Origin: Nitrospirota bacterium
GTDB taxonomy: Bacteria > Nitrospirota > Thermodesulfovibrionia > UBA6902 > JAJYJJ01
Length of the DNA stretch: 64,000 nucleotides
Direction of reading: 5' to 3'
Assembly (NCBI GenBank): GCA_021789595.1
Contig: JAJYJJ010000004.1
Coordinates: forward strand, 1 to 64,000
Part shown: one piece after another, positions 1-11,485 of the stretch
Layout: every line of letters begins with the position of its first letter
Numbering within the stretch: position 1 is the stretch's first letter
Translations under genes and position numbers: made by a program
Notes under the pieces: generated by a model
Database searches by the model: none
Told to the model about the DNA's origin: nothing
What the model saw: the letters and a program-made list of their open reading frames with translations, nothing else

Positions 1-129
1 CCTGGTGACAATGTAAATGTAGTAGGGGAGCTGATAACGCCGATAGCGATGGAGAAGGAATTAAGGTTTGCAATAAGGGAAGGCGGAAGGACAGTGGGTG
101 CAGGCGTTGTTACGGAGATTATAGAGTAA
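1..129 (+). CDS. tuf: Elongation factor Tu, C-terminal fragment
   Basis: The first 42 codons are the C-terminal end of EF-Tu, the GTPase that carries aminoacyl-tRNA to the ribosome. The residues [19 protein letters not shown] match the conserved final beta-barrel domain (domain 3), and the frame closes with TAA at 127-129. The start lies outside the window. It is followed by rpmG, tRNA-Trp, secE and nusG, the usual tuf-rpmG-secE-nusG order. Only the family match is visible; nothing is odd in the fragment. Confidence 0.95.
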   Translation, partial: PGDNVNVVGELITPIAMEKELRFAIREGGRTVGAGVVTEIIE

Positions 130-152
130 TTTAAATAGGGAGCGAATCGGCA

Positions 153-305
153 ATGAGAGACATAATACTTTTACAGTGCACAGAGTGTAAAAACAGGAAC
201 TATTCGACCATGAAGAACAAAAAGAATACTCCTGATAAACTGCAGATACAGAAATACTGCAGGCACTGCAGGAAGCATACGGCGCATAAGGAGACAAAGG
301 CATAG
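153..305 (+). CDS. rpmG: 50S ribosomal protein L33
   Basis: This 50-residue basic protein is ribosomal protein L33 of the large subunit. It begins [19 protein letters not shown] and has two CxxC pairs (CTEC and CRHC), so it is the zinc-binding (C+) form. Start ATG at 153 follows GGGAGCGA. The TAG stop at 303-305 shares its last two bases with the 5' end of the tRNA-Trp acceptor stem. It lies between tuf and secE as in many bacteria. Confidence 0.96.
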   Translation: MRDIILLQCTECKNRNYSTMKNKKNTPDKLQIQKYCRHCRKHTAHKETKA

Positions 306-380
306 GCCAGTAGCTCTAACGGCTAGAGCACCGGACTCCAAATCCGGGTGTTGGGGGTTCGAATCCCTCCTGGCCTGCCA
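304..380 (+). tRNA. trnW: tRNA-Trp (anticodon CCA)
   Basis: A full cloverleaf is visible. Acceptor arm AGGCCAG pairs with CTGGCCT, the D arm is GCTC/GAGC, the anticodon stem CCGGA/TCCGG encloses loop CTCCAAA with anticodon CCA, and the T arm carries TTCGAAT. The 3' CCA is encoded at 378-380. The first two bases overlap the rpmG stop codon, so the tRNA must be cut out of the tuf-rpmG-secE transcript or be read from the same promoter. A tRNA-Trp between rpmG and secE is a common arrangement. Confidence 0.97.
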
Positions 381-402
381 GTATAATTTTTAAGGGGTAT
401 AG

Positions 403-594
403 ATGATAGAAAAGATAAAGGAGTTTTTCAGAGAGGTCAAGATTGAACTCAAGAAGGTGGTTTTCCCATCAAAGGATGAGATCATAGGCTCTACCTGGGT
501 GGTGATAATAACAGTATTTATTGTATCTATCTTCTTAGGGCTAATAGATATAGGACTTTCTAGGCTTATTGGTTTATTGATAAGTAATCGCTAA
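403..594 (+). CDS. secE: Preprotein translocase subunit SecE
   Basis: This 63-residue protein is the single-span SecE subunit that clamps SecY in the inner-membrane translocon. Residues 1-25 are a charged amphipathic helix (FFREVKIELKKVVFPSKDE, with the family FPS/WPS-type turn), followed by one transmembrane helix at about residues 30-57. Short SecE of this size is normal outside enterobacteria. It lies 10 bases upstream of nusG, its usual partner. Confidence 0.95.
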   Translation: MIEKIKEFFREVKIELKKVVFPSKDEIIGSTWVVIITVFIVSIFLGLIDIGLSRLIGLLISNR

Positions 595-604
595 ACAGGA
601 GATA

Positions 605-1135
605 ATGGTGAAAAACTGGTATGTTGTTCATACCTACTCAGGGTATGAGGAAAAGGTTAAGACCTCCCTTGAAGAGAAGGTGGAGAAGAAAGGTTTTGCA
701 GAGAAGATATCAAAGGTGCTTGTTCCAACAGAACGTGTTATAGAACTCAGGGGTGGTAAGAAAAGGCAGACAGACAAGAAGTTCTATCCTGGTTATATAC
801 TGGTCCAGATGGATCTGGATGATGAGACATGGCATTTTGTAAGAAGTACTCCAAAGGTTACAGGGTTTGTGGGTGGCGCCAATCCGATTCCGCTTCCCCA
901 GGAAGAGCTTGATATAATCATTCAACAGATAGAAAAAGGCCCTACTTCGCAGGTTCGTGCCCAATTTAATAAGGGGGATAGTGTAAGGATAATTGACGGG
1001 CCGTTTACCAATTTTATTGGATTTGTTGATGAGGTTGACCTTGATCATGGAAAATTAAGAGTAATGGTCAGCATATTCGGCAGACAGACACCTGTTGAAC
1101 TCAATTTTCTACAGGTTGAGAAGGAGAAGGCATAA
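605..1135 (+). CDS. nusG: Transcription termination/antitermination factor NusG
   Basis: NusG (176 residues) binds RNA polymerase and links it to Rho or the ribosome. The NGN domain starts WYVVHTYSGYEEKVK and contains the PGYILVQM and TGFVGG motifs. A KOW domain follows at about residues 122-176 (FNKGDSVRIIDGPF, GRQTPVELNF). Start ATG 605 has CAGGAG at a good spacing. It is the second gene of the secE-nusG-rplKAJL block. Confidence 0.97.
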   Translation: MVKNWYVVHTYSGYEEKVKTSLEEKVEKKGFAEKISKVLVPTERVIELRGGKKRQTDKKFYPGYILVQMDLDDETWHFVRSTPKVTGFVGGANPIPLPQEELDIIIQQIEKGPTSQVRAQFNKGDSVRIIDGPFTNFIGFVDEVDLDHGKLRVMVSIFGRQTPVELNFLQVEKEKA

Positions 1136-1152
1136 AATTCAGGAGGTTTTAG

Positions 1153-1581
1153 ATGGCTAAAAAAGATATTGCAGCTCAGGTGAAATTGCAGATACCAGCA
1201 GGCAAGGCAAATCCTGCCCCTCCGCTGGGGCCGGCCCTTGGACCGCATGGTGTAAACATAATGGAATTCTGCAAGGCATTTAATGCCCAGACTCAGGCAT
1301 TGGGGGATACCATAGTCCCTGTTGTAATAACTATCTATTCTGACAGGTCATTTACATTCATTATGAAGACCCCGCCTGCAGCAGAGCTCCTCAAGAAGGC
1401 ATCTGGAGTAATCAAGGGTTCAAGTACCCCAAACAAGGATAAGGTCGGCAAGGTTACAGCGGCGCAGGTTAAAGAGATAGCCAGGACAAAACTCCCTGAC
1501 CTGAATGCATATACGGTGGAGAAGGCTGAAAGGATTATCAGGGGTACTGCAAGAAGCATGGGCATAGAGGTTGTAGATTAG
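1153..1581 (+). CDS. rplK: 50S ribosomal protein L11
   Basis: L11 (142 residues) is the protein of the GTPase-associated centre of 23S rRNA. The N-terminal domain has the hallmark [19 protein letters not shown]. The C-terminal rRNA-binding domain includes KDKVGKVT and [13 protein letters not shown]. Start ATG 1153 follows CAGGAGG. It sits between nusG and rplA as in nearly all bacteria. Confidence 0.98.
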   Translation: MAKKDIAAQVKLQIPAGKANPAPPLGPALGPHGVNIMEFCKAFNAQTQALGDTIVPVVITIYSDRSFTFIMKTPPAAELLKKASGVIKGSSTPNKDKVGKVTAAQVKEIARTKLPDLNAYTVEKAERIIRGTARSMGIEVVD

Positions 1582-1604
1582 CACTTGTAAGACAGGAGGA
1601 ACAG

Positions 1605-2303
1605 ATGGGAAAAAAATTTATTGCTGCCAAAGATAAGGTGGATAGAACCAGGCTTTATTCACTTGAGGAAGCTGTTAATCTGGTAAAGGAACTTTCCTAT
1701 GCAAAGTTTGATGAGACAGTAGACTTTGCTGTAAATCTCGGGGTTGACCCTAAAAAGTCAGACCAGATGGTAAGGGGAACTGTTGTTCTTCCACACGGGA
1801 CAGGCAAGACTGTCAGGGTTTTGGTCTTTGCAAAAGGTGAGAAGGAAAAGGAGGCCCGTGATGCAGGGGCAGATTATGTCGGGGCCGAGGACCTCGTCGA
1901 AAAGATAACCAAGGGTTGGCTTGATTTTGATAAGGTGGTTGCTACCCCGGATGTGATGGGTATGGTAGGCAAGCTCGGCAAGATCCTTGGGCCGAGGGGT
2001 CTGATGCCAAACCCGAAACTCGGCACTGTAACATTTGATGTAGCAAGGGCGATCAGGGAAATAAAGGCAGGAAAGGTCGAGTATAAGGTTGAAAAGGCAG
2101 GTATTGTCCATGTCCCTATCGGCAAGGTCTCCTTTGATTCGAAGAAACTCTATGACAATGCCGTTGCCATTGTTGAATCAATACTAAAGGCAAAACCATC
2201 AACGAGCAAGGGTAAGTACCTGAAAAAGATCTCCTTGTCCTCGACCGTGGGGCCTGGTATTGCCATAGATACATCAAAGATTAGCGCTATTTTTGCGAAA
2301 TGA
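1605..2303 (+). CDS. rplA: 50S ribosomal protein L1
   Basis: L1 (232 residues) forms the mobile L1 stalk and often represses its own operon by binding mRNA. The conserved loop [16 protein letters not shown] is at about residues 127-142, and the protein ends with the typical region after STVGPGI. Start ATG 1605 follows AGGAGG. It directly precedes the L10 leader, so rplKA and rplJL can be controlled separately on one transcript. Confidence 0.98.
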   Translation: MGKKFIAAKDKVDRTRLYSLEEAVNLVKELSYAKFDETVDFAVNLGVDPKKSDQMVRGTVVLPHGTGKTVRVLVFAKGEKEKEARDAGADYVGAEDLVEKITKGWLDFDKVVATPDVMGMVGKLGKILGPRGLMPNPKLGTVTFDVARAIREIKAGKVEYKVEKAGIVHVPIGKVSFDSKKLYDNAVAIVESILKAKPSTSKGKYLKKISLSSTVGPGIAIDTSKISAIFAK

Positions 2304-2304
2304 G

Positions 2305-2436
2305 CCGCCTTGCGGTTTTTATAAGGGTCAGAGACAGTAGGTGCTTTGCTTAAAGGATTTGCCATGGACGATAAAACATGGTATGTCCGCCTGCCGAGAC
2401 CGTGGAGTCTTAGTTCTGGCCTTGTCTTAGAATGAA
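2305..2436 (+). promoter_or_regulatory. Ribosomal protein L10 leader (autoregulatory mRNA element)
   Basis: The untranslated stretch between rplA and rplJ carries the marks of the L10 leader. These are GACAGTAGGTGC at 2334-2345 and the distal partner CCGCCTGCCGAG at about 2387-2398, which can pair to form the kink-turn stem that L10 (with L7/L12) binds to lower rplJL expression. Just after the rplA stop a small CCGC/GCGG hairpin followed by five T (2305-2320) could act as a weak attenuator. The family assignment is from recognised sequence blocks; the fold was not computed. Confidence 0.75.
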
Positions 2437-2450
2437 AGGAGTGATAGTAG

Positions 2451-2969
2451 CTGAAAAAACAGGAGAAGGCAAGACAAATTAAAGAGCTTAATGATAAGCT
2501 CGGCAGGGCAAGGGGTGTTGTTTTTACCGACTACCGGGGGCTGAATGCCTCCGAAATGACGGATCTGAGAAGGGCACTGAAGGCCTCTTCCATAGACTAC
2601 AAGGTAGTAAAAAATACCTTGGCAAAGAGGGCCTCCGAGGGGACATCAGTGTCATCTGCCAAAGATAGTTTCTCAGGCCCTGTTGCTATTGCTGTTGGCT
2701 ATGACGACCCTGTTATTCTTGCCAAGAGGATGACCGAATTTTCAGGCAAGAATGAGAAGTTAAAGGTAACAGGCGGGGTTATCGATGGCAGGTTTTTAAC
2801 CTCGGAAGAGATGAAGGCCATTGCCCTATTGCCACCGAGGAATGTGCTGCTTTCCCAGGTTGTGGGTCTGTTACAGTCACCGATGGGAAAGCTTGCAGGG
2901 GCAATGAATGCAACCATAACATCGTTTGCCTATGCCCTGAGGGCATTAGAGAAAAAGAAATCTTTATAG
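2451..2969 (+). CDS. rplJ: 50S ribosomal protein L10 with a CTG start
   Basis: L10 (172 residues) anchors L7/L12 dimers on the ribosome stalk. The true N-terminus ([16 protein letters not shown], then VVFTDYRGL) aligns with the family only if translation begins at CTG 2451. TAG at 2448-2450 closes the frame just upstream, and no ATG, GTG or TTG occurs in frame before 2556, which would delete about 35 conserved residues. AAAGGAG at 2435-2441 is well placed for CTG 2451. The rest ([37 protein letters not shown]) is typical and of normal length. Confidence 0.93.
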   Translation: MKKQEKARQIKELNDKLGRARGVVFTDYRGLNASEMTDLRRALKASSIDYKVVKNTLAKRASEGTSVSSAKDSFSGPVAIAVGYDDPVILAKRMTEFSGKNEKLKVTGGVIDGRFLTSEEMKAIALLPPRNVLLSQVVGLLQSPMGKLAGAMNATITSFAYALRALEKKKSL

Positions 2970-2979
2970 GAGGTCTGAT

Positions 2980-3360
2980 ATGAGCGAGGTTACCAAGGAA
3001 CAGGTCTTTGAGTTTATCGACAAGATGACTGTTCTTGATATGTCTAAGTTTGTTAAAGAATTTGAGGAGAGATATGGCGTAACTGCTGCGGCCCCTGTTG
3101 CCGCAGCCGCAGCCGTACCTGGCCTTGCAGCACCAGCACAGGAGGAAAAGACGAGTTTTGATGTAATACTTGCCTCTGCAGGCGAGAAGAAGATACAGGT
3201 TATAAAGGTTGTAAGAGAACTTACAGGCCTTGGACTGAAAGAGGCCAAAGAGCTTGTAGATGGGGCACCAAAACCATTGAAGACCGGCGTATCAAAAGAA
3301 GATGCAGATGCACTCAAGGCAAAGCTTGAGGAGCAGGGCGCAAAGGTAGAAATAAAGTAA
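2980..3360 (+). CDS. rplL: 50S ribosomal protein L7/L12
   Basis: L7/L12 (126 residues) recruits translation factors to the ribosome. It has an N-terminal dimerisation helix pair (residues 1-35), an alanine/proline hinge (about 36-52) and the globular C-terminal domain with [27 protein letters not shown]. Start ATG 2980 has AGGAGG just upstream. It is 10 bases after rplJ, and a strong inverted repeat separates it from rpoB. Confidence 0.98.
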   Translation: MSEVTKEQVFEFIDKMTVLDMSKFVKEFEERYGVTAAAPVAAAAAVPGLAAPAQEEKTSFDVILASAGEKKIQVIKVVRELTGLGLKEAKELVDGAPKPLKTGVSKEDADALKAKLEEQGAKVEIK

Positions 3361-3365
3361 AAATT

Positions 3366-3412
3366 AGTGTCGGTGTCAGTTCTTAGTGACACTAACCACT
3401 GACACCGACACT
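3366..3412. repeat. Perfect inverted repeat between rplL and rpoB
   Basis: The 14-base arm 3366-3379 (AGTGTCGGTGTCAG) is the exact reverse complement of 3399-3412. The loop itself holds a second palindrome, TTAGTGACACTAA at 3383-3395. No T-run follows, so it is not a classic terminator. The rplL-rpoB gap is where other bacteria have an attenuator or RNase III site that lowers rpoBC relative to rplJL; a similar role is an inference. It could also be one more copy of the palindromic repeats found elsewhere in the window. Confidence 0.85.
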
Positions 3413-3430
3413 GAGAATAAAAGGAGAGAC

Positions 3431-6400
3431 ATGGCAAGAGTTTTGAGGGAGAGAAAAAATTTCGGGAAGATACCATCAATCCTTGAAATACCTGACCTCA
3501 TAGAGATTCAGAAGAGGTCATATGAGAGGTTCCTGCAAAAGGATGTCCCCTATGATAAGAGAGAGGATATGGGGTTGCAATCTGCCTTCAATAGTGTATT
3601 TCCCATTACAGACTATAACGAGATGTCGAAGATTGAACTGCTTGGTTACACTATAAGTGAGCCGAAGTATACGGTCAGGGAGTGTCTGCAAAAGGGTATT
3701 ACCTATTCAGCACCATTAAAGATTAAGGTTAGGCTGGATCTGTGGGAAAAGGATGAGGTAGGGAAAAAGTATTTTAAAGAATCAAGGGAACAGGAGGTCT
3801 ACCTCGGAGAACTTCCGCTCATGACAGATACAGGAACCTTTATCATCAATGGGACTGAAAGGGTTGTGGTCAGTCAGCTTCACCGCTCTCCTGGAGTCTT
3901 TTTCAGCCATGATAAGGGTAAGACTCATATAAGCGGCAAACTCCTTTACTCGGCAAGGGTTATACCATCAAGAGGTTCATGGCTTGATTTTGAATTCGAT
4001 ACAAAGGATATACTTTATGTGAGAATAGACAGGAGGAAAAAACTTCCTGCTACAGTACTGCTAAAGGCCCTTGGATACTCTACCGAGGATCTGCTCAAGA
4101 TATTTTATCCTGTTGAAGAAATAAAGCGACAGGGCGGAACATTTATCAGGCCGCTGAGCGATATACTGGCCGGTATGAAGGCGACCCATGCTATTGTAGC
4201 CCCCAAAACAAAGGAGGTCATTGTAAAAGAGGGCGGCAGGATTACAAAAGGCATTCTTAAGAGGATCCATGCATCCGGGATAAAGGAGATCCCTATAACA
4301 AAGGATGAGCTTATTGGAAGGATAACGCTTAAAGATATTATAGACCCGGATACAGGGGAGGTTGTACTTGAAGGGAACGAAGAGATAACAAGCGAAATTA
4401 TAGATAAGATACTTGCTACAAAGATAGATACACTCCAACTGCTGTTTATAGATAGCGTTAATTATCTGCCGTCACTCAGAGATACCCTTATGACGGACAA
4501 GATTAACACGGCTGAAGAGGCCCTTATTGAGATATACAGGAGATTGAGACCCGGGGAGCCGCCTACCGTGGATTCTGCAAAAGACCTGTTTAACGGTCTA
4601 TTCTTCGACTCTAAGAGGTATGACCTGTCTCCTGTTGGAAGGCTGAAACTTAGTAGCAGGCTCAATATTGATGTCCCGTTGGAAACCAGGGTGCTGACGG
4701 ACAAGGATATAATAGAGATTATGCGATATCTCCTGAATCTGAGGACAGGTAAAGGTGAGGTTGATGACATAGACCATCTGGGGAATAGAAGGATCAGGGC
4801 GGTTGGTGAGCTTATAGAGAATCAGTTCAGGATTGGGCTTGTCAGGATGGAAAGGGCGATCAAAGAGAAGATGACCTTAACAGAGTTGGAAACAGCAGTG
4901 CCCCACGACCTCATAAATGCAAAGCCTGTGATAGCAGCGATAAAGGAATTCTTCGGTGCAAGCCAGTTGAGCCAGTTTATGGATCAGACAAATCCACTTT
5001 CAGAGATAACACATAAAAGGAGGCTGTCAGCCCTTGGCCCTGGAGGGCTCACAAGGGAGAGGGCTGGTTTTGAGGTGAGGGATGTGCATCCTACGCATTA
5101 TGGAAGGATATGTCCCATAGAAACCCCTGAGGGACCAAACATAGGGCTTATAACCTCTCTTGCCACCTATGCACGGGTTAATGATTTTGGCTTCATCGAA
5201 TCTCCATATAGGAAGGTCCAGGACGGAAGGGTGACCGATGAGATAGTATATCTCTCCGCAATAGAAGGCGAGAGGTATATCGTGGCACAGGCCACATCCC
5301 CTATGGATGATAAAGGCAACCTCTTAGGTGAAACTGTATCTGTGAGGATTGGTGGAGACTTCAGGATGGTTACTCCACAGGAGGTCCAATACATGGATGT
5401 CTCTCCAAAACAGATAGTGGGCGTTTCTGCATCCCTGATACCGTTTCTTGAAAATGATGACGCCAACAGGGCGCTCATGGGCTCAAACATGCAGCGCCAG
5501 GCCGTACCTCTTTTACAGTCAGAGGCTCCTATTGTTGGTACGGGAATGGAATATGTAGCAGCAAGGGATTCGGGTGTAATCCTTTTGGCAAAAAGGCGAG
5601 GAGTTGTTGAGAGTGTTGATTCTACGAGGATTGTGATCAGGTCTTCCAAAGATGGAGGCGTTGACATATACAATCTTATAAAGTTTTACAGATCAAATCA
5701 GGCTACCTGTATAAATCAGAAGCCGACAGTCAAGGTGGGCGATAAGGTTGAGGCAGGACAGGTTATTGCAGATGGCCCTGCCACTGATATGGGCGAGCTT
5801 GCACTTGGCAAGAATGTCCTTGTAGCATTTATGCCATGGGGGGGGTATAACTTTGAAGACGCCATCCTCTTAAGCGAAAGGCTGGTAAGGGAAGATGCCT
5901 TTACGTCGATACATATAGAGGAGTTTGAGATAGAGGCAAGGGAGACAAAACTCGGAAGGGAAGACATAACAAGAGATATCCCAAATGTTGGGGAGGAGGC
6001 ACTGAAAAACCTTGATGACAGCGGTATAATAAGGATTGGAGCAGAGGTGAAGCCTGGTGACATCCTTGTCGGCAAGGTAACCCCAAAGGGCGAGGTGCAG
6101 TTAACCCCGGAGGATAAACTCCTCAGGGCGATTTTTGGCGAAAAGGCAGGCGAGGTGAAAGAGAGCTGTCTCTATGTACCTCCTGGAATCGAGGGTACTG
6201 TAATTGATGCGAAGATCTTCTCAAGAAAGGGTGTTGAAAAGGATGAGAGGGCCAAGAGCATAGAGGAAGAAGACATACAGAGACTCCAGAGGGATATGGA
6301 GGAAGAGATAACCATACTGAAGGATGAAAAGGCAAAAAAGATAAGAGAAAAGCTCTTTGGTCAGAAGGTAAAGGATGATGTCAAGGTTCCAAGGGTTGGT

Positions 6401-7357
6401 GTAATATGTCAAAAGGGCAAGAAACTAACAAAAGAGCAGATCAGTAATATTCCAGATGAACATCTAAAGAAGGTAAAGGTCGCAGATGAGGATATTCAAA
6501 GGGAGATAGCCCAGATAGATGAGGAGACAGAGAATTATATCAGGGCACTTAGCACCCATTACGAGGAGAGGATTGGAAGGCTTAAAAAAGGAGATGAACT
6601 TCCGCCAGGTGTTTTTAAGTTAATAAAGGTCTATATAGCCATGAAGAGGAAAATACAGGTCGGTGACAAGATGGCAGGAAGACACGGAAACAAAGGTGTT
6701 GTTGCCGTGGTCCTTCCAGAAGAGGACATGCCCTATCTTCCAGACGGCACGCCTGTTGACATAGTGCTTAACCCCTTAGGTGTTCCATCAAGGATGAATG
6801 TTGGCCAGATACTTGAGACCCACCTTGGATGGGCAGCAAAGGCACTTGGCCTCTATGTGGCAACCCCTGTTTTTGAGGGGGCAAAAGAAGGAGAGATTAG
6901 GGAGCTTTTGCATGAGGCAGGCCTTCCTAAATCAGGGCAGAGCATACTGTATGATGGAAGGACAGGAAGACCGTTCAGCAGGCCTGTTACAGTTGGTTCT
7001 ATGTATATGTTGAAGCTCCATCATCTGGTAGATGATAAAATACACGCACGCTCTATTGGACCTTACTCTTTGGTGACGCAGCAGCCACTTGGAGGCAAGG
7101 CACAATTTGGAGGACAGAGGTTAGGGGAAATGGAGGTCTGGGCGCTTGAGGCATACGGTGCAGCACATACCCTTCAGGAGTTCTTGACGGTGAAGAGCGA
7201 TGATGTCACCGGCAGGGCCAGGATGTATGAGGCAGTTGTAAAGGGTGATGCGACACTTGAGCCAGGACTCCCAGAATCATTCCATGTATTGATAAAGGAA
7301 CTCCGGAGTCTTGCTCTCGATGTAGAGCTTCTGGAAGAAAAACCGAAAGGGGTTTAG
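3431..7357 (+). CDS. rpoB: DNA-directed RNA polymerase subunit beta
   Basis: RpoB (1308 residues) forms half of the RNA polymerase active-site cleft and the rifampicin pocket. Family blocks include [16 protein letters not shown] and the following [13 protein letters not shown] of the rifampicin region, [16 protein letters not shown], the [12 protein letters not shown] catalytic block, and the C-terminal [26 protein letters not shown] 3431 is the preferred start: GGAGAG lies upstream and the family N-terminus (RKNFGKI) follows. An upstream in-frame codon at 3386 would translate the inverted repeat and is unlikely. rpoC follows after 2 bases. Confidence 0.97.
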   Translation: MARVLRERKNFGKIPSILEIPDLIEIQKRSYERFLQKDVPYDKREDMGLQSAFNSVFPITDYNEMSKIELLGYTISEPKYTVRECLQKGITYSAPLKIKVRLDLWEKDEVGKKYFKESREQEVYLGELPLMTDTGTFIINGTERVVVSQLHRSPGVFFSHDKGKTHISGKLLYSARVIPSRGSWLDFEFDTKDILYVRIDRRKKLPATVLLKALGYSTEDLLKIFYPVEEIKRQGGTFIRPLSDILAGMKATHAIVAPKTKEVIVKEGGRITKGILKRIHASGIKEIPITKDELIGRITLKDIIDPDTGEVVLEGNEEITSEIIDKILATKIDTLQLLFIDSVNYLPSLRDTLMTDKINTAEEALIEIYRRLRPGEPPTVDSAKDLFNGLFFDSKRYDLSPVGRLKLSSRLNIDVPLETRVLTDKDIIEIMRYLLNLRTGKGEVDDIDHLGNRRIRAVGELIENQFRIGLVRMERAIKEKMTLTELETAVPHDLINAKPVIAAIKEFFGASQLSQFMDQTNPLSEITHKRRLSALGPGGLTRERAGFEVRDVHPTHYGRICPIETPEGPNIGLITSLATYARVNDFGFIESPYRKVQDGRVTDEIVYLSAIEGERYIVAQATSPMDDKGNLLGETVSVRIGGDFRMVTPQEVQYMDVSPKQIVGVSASLIPFLENDDANRALMGSNMQRQAVPLLQSEAPIVGTGMEYVAARDSGVILLAKRRGVVESVDSTRIVIRSSKDGGVDIYNLIKFYRSNQATCINQKPTVKVGDKVEAGQVIADGPATDMGELALGKNVLVAFMPWGGYNFEDAILLSERLVREDAFTSIHIEEFEIEARETKLGREDITRDIPNVGEEALKNLDDSGIIRIGAEVKPGDILVGKVTPKGEVQLTPEDKLLRAIFGEKAGEVKESCLYVPPGIEGTVIDAKIFSRKGVEKDERAKSIEEEDIQRLQRDMEEEITILKDEKAKKIREKLFGQKVKDDVKVPRVGVICQKGKKLTKEQISNIPDEHLKKVKVADEDIQREIAQIDEETENYIRALSTHYEERIGRLKKGDELPPGVFKLIKVYIAMKRKIQVGDKMAGRHGNKGVVAVVLPEEDMPYLPDGTPVDIVLNPLGVPSRMNVGQILETHLGWAAKALGLYVATPVFEGAKEGEIRELLHEAGLPKSGQSILYDGRTGRPFSRPVTVGSMYMLKLHHLVDDKIHARSIGPYSLVTQQPLGGKAQFGGQRLGEMEVWALEAYGAAHTLQEFLTVKSDDVTGRARMYEAVVKGDATLEPGLPESFHVLIKELRSLALDVELLEEKPKGV

Positions 7358-7359
7358 CT

Positions 7360-10300
7360 TTGGTGGAAGACATCTATGCACTTTTCGAAAGGCCCAAAAA
7401 TCCAACAGAGTTTGAGGCCATAAGGGTTCGCCTTGCCTCGCCTGAGAAGATAAGGGCATGGTCCTACGGTGAGGTAAAGAAACCGGAGACAATAAACTAC
7501 AGGACATTCAAGCCGGAAAGGGATGGCCTTTTCTGTGCTAAGATATTCGGCCCGATAAAGGACTGGGAATGTATATGCGGCAAATACAAAAGGATGAAGC
7601 ACAGGGGGATTGTCTGCGATAAATGCGGTGTTGAGGTTATTCAATCTAAGGTGAGAAGGGAAAGGATGGGGCATATAGAGCTTGCTACCCCTGTCGCCCA
7701 TATATGGTTTCTCAAAGGCATTCCAAGCAGGATAGGCACACTCCTTGACATGACCATGAGGCATCTTGAAAAGGTTCTGTATTTTGAGAGTTATGTCGTG
7801 GTTGACCCTGGCAATACACCACTAAAGGAAAAAGACCTGCTTACAGAGGAAGAATATAGAAGGAAGCAAGCAGAATACAGTGATAGTTTTAAGGCCGGGA
7901 TAGGTGCAGAGGCCATAAGGGAGCTGCTGAGGGCTGTTGACCTTGATGCCCTTGCCAAGGACTTAAGGGGAAAGATGCACGAAGCCCAGTCCCTTGGTGT
8001 TAAACGCAGGCTTGCAAAAAGGCTGAGGGTTGTAGATGCCTTTAGAAAGTCTGACAATAAGCCCGAGTGGATGATACTTGATGTTATCCCTGTGCTTCCT
8101 CCTGACCTGAGGCCGTTAGTCCCGCTTGAGGGTGGCCGCTTTGCAACATCTGACCTCAATGACCTTTACAGAAGGGTGATAAACAGGAATAACAGGCTTA
8201 AGAGACTTATGGAGCTCAGGGCGCCGAGTGTCATAATCCGTAATGAAAAGAGGATGCTCCAGGAAGCGGTGGATGCCCTTTTTGACAACGGTAGAAGGAG
8301 CAAGGTCTTAAAGGCAACAACAAAGAGGCCGCTCAAATCTCTGAGTGACATGATAAAGGGGAAACAGGGCCGCTTCCGCCAGAACCTCCTTGGGAAAAGG
8401 GTTGATTATTCAGGCCGTTCTGTTATTGTTGTTGGTCCTGAGCTTAAGCTTCACCAGTGCGGTCTACCAAAGAGGATGGCGCTTGAGCTATTTAAGCCCT
8501 TTATCTTTAACAAGCTTGAGGATAAGGGTTATGTGACTACGATCAAGGCCGCAAAGAAACTTGTGGAAAAAGAAAGGCCAGAGGTATGGGATGCCCTTGA
8601 AGAGGTCATAAGGGAACACCCCGTTCTACTTAACAGGGCGCCGACCCTTCACCGTCTTGGAATCCAGGCATTTGATCCTGTGCTTGTTGAAGGCAAGGCA
8701 ATAAAACTCCATCCACTTGTCTGCACGGCCTTTAATGCAGACTTTGATGGTGACCAGATGGCTGTTCATGTCCCCCTTTCAATAGAGGCACAGATAGAGG
8801 CAAGGGTCCTTATGATGTCTGTCGGCAACATACTATCCCCCGCAAGTGGGAAACCTATCACCTTACCGACTCAGGACATGGTGCTTGGCATATATTATCT
8901 GACAAAGGTCAAAAGGGGTGTCAGGGGTGAGGGAAGGATATTTGCGGACCGTGAAGAGGTGAGAATTGCATATGACGCCAATGAGGTTACAGAGCATGCG
9001 ATGATAAAGGTAAGGATGGACGGTCAGAGGGTGGATACAACCGCTGGAAGGATTATATTCAGTGAAGTCCTTCCAGAGGAGATACCCTTTAGTATGATAA
9101 ACAAAGAGATGACCAAGAAAGAGCTCGGAAAACTCGTGGAGTACTGCTATAAGAGTGCTGGCAAAAGGGCCACTGTTGTGTTGCTTGACAGCATCGAGAA
9201 ACTCGGTTTTTATTATGCTACCCGTTCAGGCATGTCTATATGTATTGATGACATGCATGTGCCATCGAAGAAGACCCAGCTCATAAAAGAGGCAGAGCAG
9301 GAGGTCATGGAGGTACAGAAGCAATATGCAGAAGGCCTCATAACAAATGGTGAACGGTATAACAAGGTCATAGATATATGGGCGCAGGTTACAGAGAGTG
9401 TTGCAGATGAGATGATGAAGGAACTCGGTGCAGAGGATGGCAGGGAAAGGTTGACAGAGGAAGACCTAAAAGAAAGGCGGTCATTTAACAGCGTCTTTAT
9501 GATGGCTGACTCAGGGGCAAGGGGAAGCACAGCCCAGATAAGACAGCTTGCCGGGATGAGGGGCCTTATGGCAAAACCCTCAGGCGAGATTATAGAGACG
9601 CCTATTACTGCCAACTTCAGGGAGGGATTGACTCCGCTACAATACTTTATATCCACACATGGCGCAAGAAAAGGGCTTGCGGATACAGCATTGAAGACCG
9701 CCAATTCCGGCTATCTTACAAGAAGGCTCGTTGATGTTGCCCAGGATATTATAGTTGCAGAGGATGACTGCCATACCATTGATGGAATCTATATCACATC
9801 CCTTGTTGAGGGCGGAGAGATAATAGAGCCCCTTGAGGAGAGGATTATTGGAAGGGTTTCTTCTGAGACTATAAAGGACACAATAACAAAGGAGATTATT
9901 GTCAAAAAGGACCAGGAAATAGACGAGGAGGTCGCAAGGAAGATTGTGGATGCAGGCATAGATAAGGTTAAGATAAGGTCTGTCCTTACATGTCAGTCAA
10001 AACATGGCGTGTGTATAAAATGTTATGGCAGGGACCTTGCGAGGGGAGATAAGATAGAGATAGGCGAGGCTGTTGGCATCATAGCCGCACAGTCCATCGG
10101 AGAGCCTGGCACACAGCTTACCATGAGGACATTCCATATCGGTGGCACAGCTTCCAAGGTTGTAGAGCAGACAGTGCTTGAGGCAAAAAACTCAGGGAAG
10201 ATAAAGTTCATAGGGTTGAATACAGTTAGAAACAGGGAAGGCCTCCTTGTAGTAATGAATAGAAACGGCAGTATTGCTATAGTGGATGCCCAGGGCAGGG

Positions 10301-11466
10301 AGAAGGAGAAGTACTCTGTTGTCTACGGAGCAAAGCTTGTGGTTGAAGACGGTAAACATGTGAATATCGGGCAAAGGCTTGTTGAATGGGATCCATACTC
10401 GATGCCGATCCTTACAGAGGTGGGCGGCAAGGTCGCCCTTGGCGACCTTGTGGAAGGCGTTACCATCAAGGAAGAGGTTGACGAGGTGACAGGTCTTGCA
10501 CATAAGGTTATTATAGAATACCCTGCCCAGACGAGGCCGAGGATATCACTAAAGGATAAAGAGGGCAAGGCGACCCTCAAGATCCCAGGGACAAACAACC
10601 CTGCCAGATACCTTCTGCCCTCAGGCGCCCATGTCCTTGTTGAAAAGGGACAGGAGGTTTATCCAGGAGATATACTCGCCAAGATTCCGAGGGAGACGAC
10701 AAAGACAAAGGATATAACGGGAGGTCTTCCAAGGGTTGCAGAGCTGTTTGAGGCAAGGAAGCCAAAGGAGCAGGCCATTGTCAGTGAGATAGACGGCGTG
10801 GTGGAGTTTGCAGGCTTTGTAAAAGGTATGAGAAGGGTAGTGGTTAAAAGCGGAACTGATAGCAGGGAATACCTTATTCCAAAGGGTAAGCATATCAGCG
10901 TTCATGAGGGTGACTGGGTAAGGGCTGGAGAGCCTTTGATGGACGGCTCTGTTAATCCCCACAGCATCCTTGATATACTTGGCCCGAAGGAGCTGCAACG
11001 GTATCTTGTTGAAGAGGTTCAGAAGGTCTATCGACTTCAGGGCGTTTCCATAAACGACAAGCACATAGAGGTAATTGTCAGGCAGATGATGAAAAAGGTC
11101 AGGATAGATGACCCTGGAGATACAGACTTCCTCATTGGAGAACAAATAGACAGGTCTGCCTTTATCGAGGAAAATGAAAGGGTTACTGCTCAGGGCGGTA
11201 AACCAGCATCAGCAAGGCCGCTTCTTTTGGGCATAACAAAGGCATCATTGACAACAGAGAGCTTTATATCTGCTGCCTCATTCCAGGAGACCACAAGGGT
11301 GTTGACAGAGGCTGCAATAAATGGGATGCTCGATACACTCAGGGGTCTCAAGGAAAATGTAATAATGGGAAGATTGATCCCTGCGGGCAGTGGAATGGCA
11401 AGGTATCGCAACACATTTGTAAAAAGACCGCAGCAGTTACAAACAGAACCTGCAACCGAAGAATAA
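7360..11466 (+). CDS. rpoC: DNA-directed RNA polymerase subunit beta'
   Basis: RpoC (1368 residues) carries the catalytic magnesium site. The [12 protein letters not shown] motif (encoded near 8734-8769) holds the three aspartates. The N-terminal zinc site is CICGKY...CDKCG, and a second zinc cluster near [16 protein letters not shown] is encoded around 9990-10035. The start is TTG 7360, or GTG 7363, after AAAGGGG. The N-terminus fits the family pattern ([18 protein letters not shown]). It is tightly coupled to rpoB. Confidence 0.97.
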   Translation: MVEDIYALFERPKNPTEFEAIRVRLASPEKIRAWSYGEVKKPETINYRTFKPERDGLFCAKIFGPIKDWECICGKYKRMKHRGIVCDKCGVEVIQSKVRRERMGHIELATPVAHIWFLKGIPSRIGTLLDMTMRHLEKVLYFESYVVVDPGNTPLKEKDLLTEEEYRRKQAEYSDSFKAGIGAEAIRELLRAVDLDALAKDLRGKMHEAQSLGVKRRLAKRLRVVDAFRKSDNKPEWMILDVIPVLPPDLRPLVPLEGGRFATSDLNDLYRRVINRNNRLKRLMELRAPSVIIRNEKRMLQEAVDALFDNGRRSKVLKATTKRPLKSLSDMIKGKQGRFRQNLLGKRVDYSGRSVIVVGPELKLHQCGLPKRMALELFKPFIFNKLEDKGYVTTIKAAKKLVEKERPEVWDALEEVIREHPVLLNRAPTLHRLGIQAFDPVLVEGKAIKLHPLVCTAFNADFDGDQMAVHVPLSIEAQIEARVLMMSVGNILSPASGKPITLPTQDMVLGIYYLTKVKRGVRGEGRIFADREEVRIAYDANEVTEHAMIKVRMDGQRVDTTAGRIIFSEVLPEEIPFSMINKEMTKKELGKLVEYCYKSAGKRATVVLLDSIEKLGFYYATRSGMSICIDDMHVPSKKTQLIKEAEQEVMEVQKQYAEGLITNGERYNKVIDIWAQVTESVADEMMKELGAEDGRERLTEEDLKERRSFNSVFMMADSGARGSTAQIRQLAGMRGLMAKPSGEIIETPITANFREGLTPLQYFISTHGARKGLADTALKTANSGYLTRRLVDVAQDIIVAEDDCHTIDGIYITSLVEGGEIIEPLEERIIGRVSSETIKDTITKEIIVKKDQEIDEEVARKIVDAGIDKVKIRSVLTCQSKHGVCIKCYGRDLARGDKIEIGEAVGIIAAQSIGEPGTQLTMRTFHIGGTASKVVEQTVLEAKNSGKIKFIGLNTVRNREGLLVVMNRNGSIAIVDAQGREKEKYSVVYGAKLVVEDGKHVNIGQRLVEWDPYSMPILTEVGGKVALGDLVEGVTIKEEVDEVTGLAHKVIIEYPAQTRPRISLKDKEGKATLKIPGTNNPARYLLPSGAHVLVEKGQEVYPGDILAKIPRETTKTKDITGGLPRVAELFEARKPKEQAIVSEIDGVVEFAGFVKGMRRVVVKSGTDSREYLIPKGKHISVHEGDWVRAGEPLMDGSVNPHSILDILGPKELQRYLVEEVQKVYRLQGVSINDKHIEVIVRQMMKKVRIDDPGDTDFLIGEQIDRSAFIEENERVTAQGGKPASARPLLLGITKASLTTESFISAASFQETTRVLTEAAINGMLDTLRGLKENVIMGRLIPAGSGMARYRNTFVKRPQQLQTEPATEE

Positions 11467-11485
11467 GATTGTATGGGACAGGGGC

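Noticed and set aside
2556-2969. rplJ starting at ATG 2556
   Set aside because: It would remove about 35 conserved residues including the TDYRGL block.
3386-3430. An upstream in-frame start for rpoB
   Set aside because: It would translate the inverted repeat and add non-family residues; ATG 3431 has a ribosome site and the normal N-terminus.
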